The notes below the pieces were generated by a model. It was not told the DNA's origin. It made no database searches and worked only from the letters and a program-made list of their open reading frames with translations. From Maylandia zebra (Eukaryota; Chordata; Actinopteri; Cichliformes; Cichlidae), in the NCBI RefSeq assembly GCF_041146795.1, contig NC_135170.1:4020533-4084532 (forward strand): 64,000 bases of DNA, given 5' to 3'. How positions within the stretch are numbered: the first letter of the stretch is position 1; the number at the start of each line of letters is the position of its first letter. Position numbers and translations under genes: made by a program. Positions 24,416 through 37,580 of this stretch are shown here, piece after piece.

Positions 24416-27400
24416 CCTACACCAAACAGGTCACATGTTAAAAATGACTTAGAAATCACATGAAACACTGACGCTTACAAATGATTTCATATTTATTTTA
24501 CACGTATGTAAGCTAATGACTTCCCAGGTTATCAGGTTAATAATTTTCAGGTCCTGTGCATTAAAAACCGATTTGCAGGCTGAAGTAAGGCCTTTCCTTT
24601 CACTCCATATTTCTCTGTCATAAAGTCCAGTTTAACATGGAGTTTAGTCCAAAACAAAGCGGCTCATGTTCCACCATCTGCTGAGAGCTCATGACATGAG
24701 AGTGAGAGACCAAACACCTGCTCCTCTGGATGTATTTTTGGCAGTTTATCTAACATGCTATTTAGCGCGTCGCTATTTGCAGCATGTTGCAAGGCTTGGT
24801 AAAATATTATCCTTTTAGGACAATATATTACTCTGTTGCCCTGGTTACACCGTCCTGGAGCTGTTGTGGAAGACCAAAGGTTGCCAAATATGGAAACAGA
24901 GAGCTGCATTTATACTGTGATGGTTTGCATGTGCTGCTGAAATGTGTTTGTAAACGCACAATTACTGCAGGAAAAATGCACAAAAGTTACTGTAATGCTG
25001 CTGTAGCCTGAAACATCCACTCTAAACAAGAAACTGGCTCACAGTATTGCACCGAATACAGCTCAGATGTTTTTGTAGCGAGTGAGAGGTCCATACCTGC
25101 TCCTGTATGTCTGCACGGTGGAGACGCCTGAACTCGTGAATCTTCTGAAAGCTCCTGAAAAGCTTCTGAGCAGAATGGCGACCAGTGTCTCTTTTGAGGT
25201 TTTTATCTACCTGCAGGCGCATGTGACTGCAGGGTGCTGGGGAGGAGTACAGAGAAAAGGTGTGTTGTGGATGGGGTACAGATTTCAGGCTTTCAGGTTC
25301 TCACATCCCAAGATTGCAGTGCAACAAGGATAACGTTGCAACCTCAAATTCTTTTCTGCTCGTCATACAATAAAAACACTTCAGCATTGTTTTAACTTGC
25401 TGTTGTCCTGTTTGGCATTTGTGTGAAGTTCTGTCACACTTCACAAATGAACTCAGAATGAGTGTCGCAGTGTTGGGATGACCTTAAACTTTGGCAAAAT
25501 CCTTACGGAAACTGAAGAAATTCCTTCAAGCAGTTTGAAAGATGCCTTGTTCATGAGAGCAGGGACAGACAAAACATAATATCTACTCTAGGTCTGCTCC
25601 AGCAGAGACACGTAACAGTCATTAGCAATAACAACAGTAATATTGCTACAGCCTTGTTAAACTATCATCTGTCCCAGTGTTATATCTTGAAATCAGACCT
25701 TCAAAAACCTTCCGATAGGCTGATACAACACAAGTATGCCACCATCTCCACCTTATTGGTCAGAAAGTTTTTCTTCCCAGTTGTAGCTGAACAAACAGAA
25801 CCCATTCACTTACAATGCATTCAAGCTTGACAACACAATAATACACTTTAGTGAAGTTTCATAAAAGTGCTCATACTTACAGCATGTTACAGTTGTCATG
25901 TTACTGATGAGGGTTAAGCTCTATGTTTTTAACATTGTAATCAGATCTGCCAGGTCGGTGCTTAGACATATACCGGTGTCCACTACACCCAGCCTCCTGA
26001 CTCTTTCTTTACTGCCAGCTGTCGAGAATCTGATGCCTCAGCAAATACTGAATAAATTTCGGTGCCACCGCTGCTGTCCACATTCATGCTCCCGTCAGGG
26101 TAAACCATAGTTTCCCAAACTTTCCATGTATTTTAAACTTGAGAATCCAAGTGAAGCCAAGATGTTTGCTGACTATTAGTCTTGTTTATGAAGTAGACAA
26201 ACGAATTTTGTGTAGAAAGGATGAGGGCTCAGTGTGCGCGTGAGGAAAGCTTGCACGAGAGGAAATCTCCACTGGGACATGGAAAACTACCACATACTGA
26301 CCTAAAGAGCAACGAGTACAGAGGGAGAAACAGCAGGAAGTGCAGCTTAACCACAGATTTGTAGCCACTCTTGCAGTTTAAACCAAAGACCAACAGAGAG
26401 TTGCACTAGGGCCAAAGTAGCAGGATCATTTTCTGTATTTGACTTTTGGTTATATGCACATGTGACCTGATGGGGACTGCAGATGTGCAGTATCTGCACC
26501 TTGTATTTTTCTCTAACATCCATAAACATGCACACTCTGGTAAAACTAATTAAAGTTAAATACTTCTTTGTAAGATGTTTAATAAAGAATGATAAAATGG
26601 AAAAGTGCCATGTGTGTAGCTAAAAATAAGCCCCAGAGCGAACGGCAAGGCTGCAGTCTGGGAACCGGCGGGGCGGTCACCGCTGGGATGTGCTTATCAG
26701 AGTGTGGAAAGTTGTGGACTTTAAAGTGTTGAACTTTGATGGATAACCAGTCGTGTCTCAGATCAAACGTGCAGAATAAAATCTTTGCCATAACTGTTGG
26801 CATGAGAGTGATGCTCATTATCCCTTCTGGCAACATTTTGAATAGCACCATCTGGTCAAGCAAGGCCATGTGACACACTGAGCTCGTGATACTGGTTTTG
26901 GGCGGCAGTGATACGGACACTACTGGACTGAAACTGGTTTGAGAGTCTGCTAAAACGACAGCATGTAAGGACACAATGACTGTGTTTTAGTAAGTGTTTA
27001 CCTGTTTTACTAAATGTACTTAAGAACTGCTGAGACCGTTTATAAACCTGTGTTTAAATTTCAAGAAAAGAATGATGCATTTGCATTTCTGTATTAATAG
27101 TTGGAACCGAGGAGGAAATATGAATATGAATGCAGCTGCATCGTTTTTTGCATTCATGATGTCGTTTTATTCAAATCAGTTTGTGTTAAATGCCCCAGAC
27201 AACAAATCTGTTGTCGGTTTAATTTCAGAAAGGATGGCGCCACATCATGTGATCATTACAGCATATGTACAGATCTAAATGCATTTCATGTCCTATTATA
27301 GTTTTATTCACTTCAGATTAGCATCAAAGTTGTAGCCGCGTCTTTGCCCATTATGAGCCATAAAGTTGGACACTGTTGGAGACTGTTCTGCTGGTGATAA

Positions 27401-27459
27401 ATGAAACGAGACGATCGTTTAAAAGGATTTTATTTTGAAATCTAACACCCATGTAGAGC
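24416..27459. other. Spacer between the DNase and zinc-finger genes, copy 1
   Basis: I see no convincing gene. 5' UTR exons of the DNase gene may lie here but cannot be placed. The 576-bp stretch at about 25,111-25,686 is the single-copy counterpart of the direct repeats at 41,666 and 44,768. A 131-codon minus-strand frame at 26,579-26,974 is open and is identical in copy 2, but it resembles no protein I know and recency explains its conservation. Confidence 0.5.
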
Positions 27460-27466
27460 TAACATT

Positions 27467-27541
27467 GATCGTAATAACATCGTAATAACATCGTAATAAC
27501 ATCGTAATAACATCGTAATAACATCGTAATAACATCGTAAA
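27467..27541. repeat. 11-bp minisatellite (ATCGTAATAAC)n, about 7 units
   Basis: Seven successive CGTAA-containing units with an 11-bp period. It lies 3' of the zinc-finger stop codon and so is probably in its 3' UTR. Copy 2 has about four units. Confidence 0.9.
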
Positions 27542-27859
27542 AAAATTTTATAGTTTGTGTAAACCCAACAGAAACCATGTTGTCCCAAAACGCTGCGTTT
27601 GTGTCCCATATGTAACACCGTGTATTATCCAACTTATTTCACATGGTTTAACTTGAACTTTAAAAACTACAATAAAGTTTTGCTGTATTACCAGTAACAA
27701 ATCTTTTATATACACATTAGCTTGTTTAAAAAAACTGACTGAATTACCTCTAAACTGGTTCTAGGCTTTGTCACACTGGTCGCACTGGTGCGTGTCCATG
27801 GTCAGTAAGCGTAGAGTTGACTTAAGCTCGAGTTTGTGTAAACTGAACTGCTGCACCGA

Positions 27860-28669
27860 TCACGTATCAGCGTCTGTTGGCGTGTTTCTGGGGTCGCTGG
27901 CTGGAGGCTTTCCCAGAAAGGTCACATGCGGCGCCAGCTTGTGTGTCGCCAAGCTCGACTTCAAAGCAAAAGCCCTCCCACACTGGTCACACTTGTGTGC
28001 TTTAACTCCACTGTGGACCAGTTTGTGTCTCTTTAAGTTGCTCTGATGATTAAAAGCCTTTCCGCACTCCTCACATGTGTGGGGTTTTTCTCCGCTGTGG
28101 ACCATCTCATGGATTTTTAAGTAGCTCATCTGAGCAAAAGCCTTCCCACACTGGCTACATGCGTATGGTTTGACTCCTCTGTGCAGGTGCTGATGAGTTC
28201 TCAAGTTGCCCATCAAACTAAATGTCTTTCCGCACTCCTCACATGTGTGGGGTTTTTCTCCGCTGTGGACCATCTCATGGATTTTTAAGTATCTCATCTG
28301 AGTAAAAGCCTTCTCACACTGGCTACATGCGTATGGTTTGACTCCTCTGTGTAGGCGCTGATGAGTTCTCAAGTTGCCCATCAAACTAAATGTCTTTCCA
28401 CACTGGTGGCACATGTGTGGTTTGACGCCGCTGTGGCTGAGGTGATGTGTTTTTAAGTTGCCTTTCCGATTAAAAGTCTTTCCACACTGGTCACAACTGA
28501 AGGGCTTTTCCCCACTGTGGATGCGCTGGTGTCTTCTGAGGTGACACGGGGCATGAAACTTCTTGTTACACTGATCACACCTGTAGTGCTCAAGTAAGTT
28601 TGCACTTGAGTGAGCATCTTCAGCCAACTGAGAGCACTGAGGTGTTGGGCTCTCTTTGGCGTCTTGTTC
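27860..28669 (-). CDS. C2H2 zinc-finger protein, 8 fingers, last exon, copy 1
   Basis: This is a probable sequence-specific nuclear DNA-binding protein. The exon starts at a CTGTAG acceptor and encodes EQDAKESPTPQCSQ, then eight tandem C2H2 fingers joined by H(S/R)G(E/V)KP-type linkers, ending TPTDADT. The finger at YRCDQCNKKF is first. The last, HKCDQCGRAF, has an H-x4-H spacing. Fingers 3-4 and 5-6 are near repeats (FSLMGNLRTH / SYLKIHEMVH), so two fingers arose by internal duplication or were lost in copy 2. The start codon must lie in an upstream exon I could not place. No KRAB, SCAN or BTB domain is visible in this exon. It is transcribed in the same direction as the DNase gene. Confidence 0.88.
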   Translation of the reverse strand, partial: EQDAKESPTPQCSQLAEDAHSSANLLEHYRCDQCNKKFHAPCHLRRHQRIHSGEKPFSCDQCGKTFNRKGNLKTHHLSHSGVKPHMCHQCGKTFSLMGNLRTHQRLHRGVKPYACSQCEKAFTQMRYLKIHEMVHSGEKPHTCEECGKTFSLMGNLRTHQHLHRGVKPYACSQCGKAFAQMSYLKIHEMVHSGEKPHTCEECGKAFNHQSNLKRHKLVHSGVKAHKCDQCGRAFALKSSLATHKLAPHVTFLGKPPASDPRNTPTDADT

Positions 28670-29106
28670 CTACAGCAACAAAGACACAGGCAGGGAGTCA
28701 GAAGCTTAATAAGTGTTTGAGTTAAATCTTGTTTTGTCGTGCCGGCCTCTCTGCTTCGATAAGAAACATGTTTGTTGGATGATGCCCATAATAGTAACCT
28801 GTTGTGTTGTAAATTGTTTGGGTGCGTTTTGGAAAAGAAAGACTGTATTATTGCATAAAATACATTTAAACAAGTGCATCGCTGATTGCATCTTGTGGAC
28901 ATCGGTTCTACCAGCTGATTGCCCTGCTCAGTCTTTACGCCCGACCCAACGAGGGACAATCAAATGCAGAGGGGACAGTGCGACTTCACCCGTGCACTTG
29001 CACCTCTTGCACACAGTCCTCATTTACAAAGTGCTCTGCAAATCACCCCGTCCCTGTTACAGTGCAGCGAGCCAAAAATGAACCATTTAGTCCTTGGTGT
29101 AAGACC

Positions 29107-29246
29107 AGGGGTGTCGAACTCCAGGCCTCGAGGGCCGGTGTCCTGCAGGTTTTAGATCTCACCCTGGGTCAGCACACCTGAATCAATTGATTAGTTCGTT
29201 ACCAGGAGAACTGGAAGTCATTTAACCATTTAAATCAGCTGTGTTG
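29107..29246. mobile_element. Truncated hAT-like element
   Basis: It begins CAGGGGTGTCGAACTCCAGG and continues 'gtcctgcaggttttagatc', a common fish hAT terminus. The other end is missing. Copy 2 lacks the whole 29,034-29,246 segment. Confidence 0.65.
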
Positions 29247-29600
29247 GAAATAAGGAAAGGTCTAAGAGGTTGAAGCCTTCGTCTTTCCATTTACTATTTT
29301 CTTTTCTTAACATGCATTTTGTTTCTCATGTTCTGGAAAACTGTAAATAATTACTAAAGGGTGGTAGTTAACAATAATCATAATGATATAATGACAATAA
29401 ATGTTGATCATTCATGAAAGTTGTACTGATAGACTTTTCACGTTTCCTAAAAGCAGCTCGGCCTTGGTTTGCACGGCACTTCCAGATGTGTTTATAAACT
29501 ACGAACAATTTCACGTATAAAAGTCTGTAAAATGTTCGGACTCATGATTTATAAAAACGATGTTTTTCTCACCGTGTGTGAAGAAAACATTTTCTTCTTT

Positions 29601-29612
29601 CCAAGATGGCCG
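29601..29612. promoter_or_regulatory. YY1-like motif, possible zinc-finger gene promoter
   Basis: CCAAGATGGCCG matches the YY1 consensus AAGATGGC. It lies 0.9 kb upstream of the zinc-finger coding exon and is conserved in copy 2 at 55,664-55,675. The promoter role is inferred from position. Confidence 0.35.
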
Positions 29613-29639
29613 ACTACGTTCCTCCGTCAGACTGCTCGA

Positions 29640-30869
29640 CCCACCAACACCTGCCAGGAAAGAGCTTTATTAGGCTCCGGAGCCGAAATGCACATTAAAG
29701 TCACTTTACATCCAGATGACTTAGACCGTCCTAAGATAATAAACTTTTAGCCTGGTCTAGATTAAACTGAGCTGATGGCAAGACGGAGGATCAGAGGACT
29801 TGAAGCTTTAAATAATCCCTCAAGGAGACAGGTCTAACCTTTCCTTTGAAATATCTCTGAGGTAGCATGGACAACATACACGTGCAGATGAGAAATGACA
29901 CCCTGATTCAATCATTCCCTCTCTGTAAACACTTTAACTGGGAAGCCAAGCTAAAGGTTAAATGATCAGCGGCTGTAGGTTTAGCTGTGCTCGTATGCCC
30001 GGACAATACAAATATATAAATAAAGAACTGCACACAAACACAATTACACTACTTGATCTGTTACAATCGAGCGACATTACTTGTCAGCATCTGGAATCAT
30101 GGAACTCTTTGGTCACGGTGAAGGAACAGTGTGCAGGCCTGTTTTTAAAATGAGGTTTTTCACCAAGCATCCTGATGGGCTCTTCCCAAGAGTTAGTGGA
30201 CAGATAGTTGGAGGTCATGTTCCCAACAAGCAGCAACTGGTGCCGAGGATGAAAGGAACCATGAATGTGCTCAAAGCTAGATTGCGAAACCGCGATATCA
30301 GAAACACATCCTGCATGTGCTGAACTTGCTTTCTAGCAAAGCACCCTGGTTTGCAGTGTCCCAGGTGCAGGCCAGCACTGAGGATTGTTCTCCAGTCACT
30401 GTACACACAGTTTAAGGGAGGACAGCAGTTCCTACTTTGAAGGTAAACCTTAAATGATCAGCAGCCATGAGTTTAGTTGTGCTCGTACAAGTTATTGTCT
30501 CCAGTGTCTCTGCGGGTCCCTAACACTCCCTCACAAACACACCTGAGCTGGGAACATACCTGAGGGAGAGCAGCAGATGACAGCATGCAGGAGACAACAA
30601 ACTAATCTAAACATATAAAACAACTCCAACCAACATCAGCTTGGTGGTTACCTTTGGAGGAGCCCAGCCCATGAGCTGTGCTGTGATGACTTATGGTGAA
30701 CAGGTGTGCCAACAACTAAGAGCCGAGACAGAGCCTCTTAAAGCTGTAGGACAAAAAACAGCACGTCCAGAGCACCTGAAGGCCAGAAGGTGGCAGCAGC
30801 AAACGGGTGTCAGGTACAATCTTCAGCTTCCATAGTATCTACAGATCATACACTCCTCCCTTTGCTCAG
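29640..30869. other. Spacer upstream of the zinc-finger gene, copy 1
   Basis: I see no gene. The short frames have no recognisable protein. The sequence is repeated at 55,703-56,929. Confidence 0.5.
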
Positions 30870-31012
30870 TGTTTTCACCTTCAGCACATAAAGGTGAACT
30901 TCAACCACACCAACAGACTGGAATATGTTCACCCACACAGACCTGGACCAGTACGCCTCATCTGTACTGGATTACATCTCCAAAACCACAGACAGTGTCA
31001 CCACCTGACAGT

Positions 31013-31237
31013 GGGCAGGGATAGCTCAGTAGGTAGAGTGGTGGCACCATGATCGGAAGGTCGGTGGTTCGACTCCACTGAACGGCTACCCTGAGGTACC
31101 CCTGAGCAAGGTACCGTCCCTACACACTGCTCCCCGGGCGCTGCATTGGTGGCTGCCCACTGCTTCACTGGGTGAATGGGTTAAATGCAGAGGAACTATA
31201 TCCCTACGGGGACTAACATGCACACTTTACTTTACAC
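31013..31237 (+). mobile_element. tRNA-derived SINE (family B) in the LINE, copy 1
   Basis: The A box is TAGCTCAGTAGG and the B box GGTTCGACTCC, followed by 'taccctgaggtacccctgag' and 'ctccccgggcgct'. It separates the endonuclease-side LINE sequence from QKRITMYPNQKPW. Confidence 0.8.
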
Positions 31238-32014
31238 CCAGAAACGGATCACCATGTACCCCAACCAGAAGCCTTGGATGAACCGGGATCTTTGTCTCTT
31301 CCTGAAGGCCCGCAACACCGCCTTTAGGTCAGGAGATGCACACGCCTACAGCACAGCCAGGGCTAATCTAAAGAAGGGCATCAAAAAAGCCAAACACCAT
31401 TACAAAAAGAAGGTAGAAGAACACTTCTCCAACTCCAACCCCCGACGCATGTGGCAAGGACTCCAGACCATTACAGACTACAGGACCACCAAACCCTCCC
31501 CCGCATCCTCTGATGTCTCCTTCCTCAATGAGCTCAACAACTTTTATGCTCGTTTTGAGCGAGGGAACCCCACAATCACAACCAAAGCAGACCACCAACC
31601 TATGACTCTCTCCCCCACCAATGTAGGAGCGGTGCTGAGCAGGATCAGTGTCCACAAGGCTGCAGGTCCTGATGGCATCCCCGGGCGTGTTCTCAGAGCG
31701 TGTTCTGGGGAGCTTGCAGGAGTGCTCACAGACATATTCAATCTGTCCTTGGCCCACGCTGTGGTACCGGCCTGCTTCAAATCCACCTCCATCGTCCCGA
31801 CACCCAAAAACTCCAACCCATCTTGCCTCAATGATTACCGCCCAGTAGCACTCACCCCCATCATCACTAAGTGCTTAGAGCAGCTGGTCCTAGCACACTT
31901 CAAATCCTGTCTCCCCCCCACCCTGGACCCCCACCAATTCGCATACCGCCAGAACAGGAGCACAGAGGATGCAGTCTCCATCGCACTGCACTCTGTCCTC
32001 TCACACCTGGACAA

Positions 32015-32572
32015 TGTTACGAGTTCAAATATTGGGGATGGAGACAAGAGGAAAAACCACAATAACAACACTGGTCCGGCCGGGTTGAGTCAAACGATGA
32101 TTTTAATGATCACACGCGTGGGAGATGGACACCGTACGCAGACAGCATCAGATCTCAAAATGGTGGAGCATTGCTCAAACTCTTATAGCCTCTGGTGCCT
32201 CCACCTTATCATAAAAAGCCTAAACATTCACATGCTTTCTCTCACACGGCGCCTAAGCTACGACCTTGGCTCCCTGTTTATCTGCTCCTGCTGAGATGGG
32301 GCAGAAAACTCCAGCATGTTCTGTTCTCTTCTAATCAGACAAATAAGGCGATGACTTTCTGCGAACAGTATTTCTTATAACTCAGCAGTATAATGCATCA
32401 TAAAACAATATCATTCATCCACAATAAATCAGCAGTCTAATGTAATGCAAACTAATGCAAGAGTTATCACCTTCTTCTAATTCAGGAGAATAATGCAAAC
32501 TAAAACTACATAATAATTCACAATCTTTAATTAGGGGTCTAACATGGCATAAAATAATATTATAATCTCACA
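32015..32572 (-). mobile_element. Solo LTR (endogenous-retrovirus-like) in the LINE, copy 1
   Basis: This 558-bp insertion has TG...CA ends and a 4-bp duplication ACAA (32011-32014, 32573-32576). Copy 2 has the empty site (about 58,071). On the minus strand it has a TATA-like CTATAAG and a later ATTAAA polyadenylation-type signal, which sets the orientation. No internal region remains. A 4-bp target duplication fits retrovirus-like or gypsy elements. Confidence 0.85.
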
Positions 32573-33356
32573 ACAACAACAACACCTACGCCAGAATGCT
32601 GTTTATAGACTTCAGTTCAGCGTTCAATACAATCCACCCCTCACAACTCATCAGGAAACTGACAGACCTGGGCATCAGCTCCCTCATCTGCAAATGGTTA
32701 CTGGACTTCCTGACCAACCGCCCCCAACATGTCCGGCTGGATAACCGCTGCTCATCTACCATCACAATGAACACCGGTGTACCACAAGGCTGTGTGATGA
32801 GCCCTTTCCTCTACTCCCTCTTCACCCACGACTGCAGACCTGCTGATGGTTCCAACACCATCATTAAGTTTGCAGATGACATCACGGTGATTGGCCTCAT
32901 CAGTGCTTTGAGCGCTCAGATGAGTAGAAACGCGCTACATAAGAACCAGTCCATTTACCATTTGGGTAATAAAATTGCAGGTAACATTTCCAAGGCAGGT
33001 AGGAAAAAAATGAGCTGCTATCAGTGTATGTTTGTTTTAAGGTGAGGTGCCACGAACCCGCATGTAGGGAGATGTAACCTCGTACCTCAGAAGTGTCGAT
33101 ATGGGTGTATTTCCATCTGTACAGCAGTATTTAGTACATCCTGGTACTTGGCAGGATGTGCAGGAGGCAGAGAAAGAGCATAAGCTTTCAGCACCTGTTA
33201 GAAATGTCACTTTCCCACATAAGAAATAAAAGGTGCTCCACAATAGTGCTGCAATTGAATATATTTTGCAATGAATTGAAGCCCATGTCAGTATTCATAG
33301 AAGAAATTGTATATGAATGCACAGCTTCCTTACATGTGCATTTGTTTCATTTGCAG

Positions 33357-33523
33357 ATCACGCCAGACAGCTCACAAAGTCCATGATGAGGAAGCCAACC
33401 ATAGACAAGCTGGTGGCTAACAGAGAGGCTGATGTCAATAACTTTGTCAAGTTCATCACCAAGGACTCTATTCAGAAGTCCCTGGGGATGTATCTGGAGA
33501 TGCTTAAGAGAAGAAAGGCTTAG
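33357..33523 (+). pseudogene. eci1: Orphan last exon of eci1, copy 2
   Basis: This is an exact structural copy of eci1 exon 7 with its TTTGCAG acceptor, stop codon and polyadenylation signal. Exons 1-6 are absent from the unit. One codon differs from the exon in eci1 (LAANRE becomes LVANRE), a change shared with copy 3. It could be used only by long-distance alternative splicing from eci1 exon 6. Confidence 0.92.
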
Positions 33524-33996
33524 AGAGGGGAAACATGTTTGCACACTTTGTAGCACCAGCTACAGATGTGATCTGACATCAGGCAGTGAGCAGTCTACAT
33601 GTTTGGGGGATAAAACCCAGCATTTACCCCTCAAGGTGTTAATAAAAACACTCGAGGTTAGGGTGTGACTTTTTGTTTTGGTTTGAAGAGCCGTACACTC
33701 GGGCAACCTGCCGAGCCTTCTCCATCACTCAGCATTACCTGCAGTATGCTTACGCGAGCAAACTGCTAATTGTTGCAAAAGAGTCTCACATATGAAGGAC
33801 TAACAGCAAATCTGACCTTTAGTGCATCTAAATGTGGCAAAGCCTTTGTCATCTCTAACAAATGTTTGGTTTTTACTGTGAAATATCCAAATAAATGTCT
33901 GGATTCATACATTAAATGGATTAAAGCGTGTGGTTCTCATTCATTATCTCTGTAACTCAGACGTCTCTACATTCAAATGACAGTGGAGAATGTTAA

Positions 33997-35381
33997 GAGG
34001 CCCTGGGACCATTTTTGTACATTTTAGTTTTTCAGTTACAAGCCATTTGCACTGTGTTGAATGGAATATAGCCAAATTCTCTAAAAAAAAGTTTGGCATA
34101 ATTTCATTTCAAAATTCAAGTCTGACTTCCTTAAATTAGCTTCAGTGGCTAAGCTAACAATACACATCCTCTTAGAGCCCTAGGGACCATTTTTGACCCA
34201 TTGACTTCCATTATAAACGCTATTTTTCACTGCAGAATTATTACCGTTAATGTCTTGGTGATTACTTATGTTTCCGTTTCGTTTTGGTCTATGAGCCTTA
34301 GAGTTGTAATTTTTTTATTTGTCCACCGGGTGGCGCCCTTGCTCCACATTTGATCCCTGCTGGAAAACAGCGGGCTGCTTGGACAGACCTGCGGGAAATG
34401 AAGCCTCATTTCCGGCGTGCAGCAGCGGCTTCGCCCGCTGATCGGGCGGGACCATTTTCGGTCCCTAGGACCGTTAGAGGGTGCTTTTTTTTTTTTAGTC
34501 AACAGGAAATGACGTATTTGTTGTCACGTGGTATCGGACGTGTGGGCTGGAAAAAGGAGTCCCCGGTGATCGTGCCCCGGTCATCGTCGCGACTTACCCT
34601 GGGAAGATGCACTTATTTCGGCCTAGAGGAGAAGCATTTGCCACCTGGAGACCATTTTCTGGTCCTGAAAAAAATAATAAAAGGCGATCGAAATGAATGT
34701 TGGTGCCAATCTTTAGTCCATCTAAAGGCCTAATTATAATAACAATTGAATATTACCTCAAATGTTTTTTTTGGAAAATATTCAAGTTTTATGTTTTTTG
34801 GGGCAAAACAAGCAGTGCGCTCATGTGACGAAACCGGGATATAAAGGGTTAAAATCCGCGAAATGTAATTAAAACTTGACATGAATATTTCAAGGAGAAG
34901 TAGGTCTAAAAGATTGGCTAATTTAAAGTGGAATAAAATATTAATATATAAATTTTTTATAGCACTTTTTTGGGCGTGGTCGATTAGGACCGATAGTGTG
35001 TGCATTTTATGAAATGCGCTCCTGCAAAAAAAATAAAAGGCGATCAAAATGAATGTTGGTGCCAATCTTTGGTCCATCTAAAGGCCTAATTATAATAACA
35101 AACAAATATTACTTCAAATGTTTTATTTGGAAAATATTTAGTTTTTTGGGGCTAAAAAAACAGGACGCTCATGTAATAAAACTGGGATTTAAAGGGTTAA
35201 AACAACGAAAATCGAATTAAAACTTTATATGAATATTTCAGGGAGAAGTAGTTTTAAAAGACTGACCAATTTAAAGTGGAAAAAAATATGAATATATAAT
35301 CTTTTTATTGCACTTTTGGGGCGGGACCATTTTTGGTCCCCAGGGCTCTAAAGGGATGCATTTTTAAGGGTCAGCCAGGAG
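33997..35381. mobile_element. TTAA-flanked repetitive element specific to copy 2
   Basis: The insertion is absent at the same site in copies 1 and 3, which read aatgttaaaaattc there. GTTAA occurs at both junctions. It begins GAGGCCCTGGGACC. 'gccctagggaccattttt' recurs at about 34,178, and 'ccatttttggtccccaggg' near the right end is the inverted form. A block of about 357 bp is tandemly repeated (34,680 and 35,037). There is no transposase. The TTAA target suggests Kolobok or piggyBac. Confidence 0.72.
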
Positions 35382-36212
35382 TTAAAAATTCAGCGGACAA
35401 CCAAATCAAAATGAATCTTGCATTCTTATAACAAGGAGCATTTTTCATTCTTTGTATGTTTGTGTTTTGGACAATTGAATCAATATACGACACTTCAAAA
35501 GGACCTGAGTGTCAGCGCAACACAATCGGCTAAACTTCAGGTGTGCAGTGTCTCCACACTTTTCACTGTCACGTCCTGTGTGTGACAGACATGAATGACC
35601 TCTGCTGTGGTGCTCCCTGTTTTCTTTGAGCACTACATTTACACATTTAAGAGTATTACCCTCAAATGTGTTTGGATTTGTCAATGTGTGAGTCGTCTAC
35701 TAAGCCTAAAGCTACAAGTCACTAATGTGACTCCTGGAAAAGTAAATGTTCTTTCATGTAAAGAGATGAAATCAGCACGTGTATTCACTTTAATATTACA
35801 TCCTCGGGGGGGAGGCTAAGTATTTTGCAGCAGCTTGGTATTGAACTGCAAACCTTCCAATTAGTAGAACTGAACTACAGCAACCCCAACTCAACTGTTC
35901 AGCCAGGACAAGCAGTGCTTGTCTAGTCAGTTATACCAAAGCATAAGTGATGTGCTTCTACATCACTGCCATCTTGAGGCTGCAGTCAGCTATCGTCTCT
36001 CCAAGCACACTTCTCTTGGACGCTATTAGAAACTCTAGTGTCTCTATTTCCCAGGCGTCTTTAGCTTTTTGTATGCAGACAACCTGATTTTCCATTTCAG
36101 TGTTTAAAAATCACAGGTTAACATATGTGGTGAACACATTTCAGCTTTACAGGAGTAACTGAAGATGACTGAAAATAATCTTTAATGAATACATTGTTTC
36201 TTCTTTTGTGTA

Positions 36213-37580
<1,368 letters not shown>

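Larger units (their letters stand above)
17563..32901 (+). repeat. Tandem segmental duplication, copy 1
   Basis: This is the first unit of a head-to-tail array (15,339 bp). It starts at 'agtgctttgagcgctcag' in SINE A of eci1 intron 6 and ends in the LINE gene at 'ggcctcatc'. It contains eci1 exon 7, a TA-flanked DNA element, the DNase gene, the zinc-finger gene and the LINE. Corresponding positions in copy 2 lie 15,339 bp further right at the start of the unit. Confidence 0.93.
30870..32901 (+). pseudogene. L2/Rex1-like LINE reverse-transcriptase gene, broken, copy 1
   Basis: Non-LTR retrotransposon coding sequence. It shows YPNQKPWMNRDL, the RT start motifs [11 protein letters not shown] and [58 protein letters not shown] and the catalytic FADD. 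The endonuclease domain is mostly missing at the 5' end. It is interrupted by a SINE (31,013-31,237) and by a solo LTR (32,015-32,572). The gene stops abruptly after the FADD region because the duplication junction cuts it. The open frame then runs on into the SINE-derived sequence of the next unit. Confidence 0.88.

Noticed and set aside
26579-26974. 131-codon minus-strand frame, identical in copy 2 (49,868-50,263)
   Set aside because: No recognisable domain and no splice or promoter context. Identity is explained by the recent duplication of the whole region.
27467-27541. Regular repeats resembling a CRISPR array
   Set aside because: Units are 11 bp with no spacers, in a vertebrate genome. 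It is a minisatellite.
28670-28959. Upstream frame SLVGSGVKTEQGNQL as the first coding exon of the zinc-finger gene
   Set aside because: A possible donor (CTG|GTAGAA) exists, but there is no start codon or acceptor in frame. The upstream exon remains unplaced.
29034-29246. Copy 1-specific transposon insertion
   Set aside because: The hAT sequence lacks its second end and has no target duplication, so a deletion in copy 2 fits better.
30081-30323. 80-codon plus-strand frame starting MSASGIMELFGHGEG
   Set aside because: No family match. Copy 2 differs by a 3-bp deletion with no sign of coding constraint.
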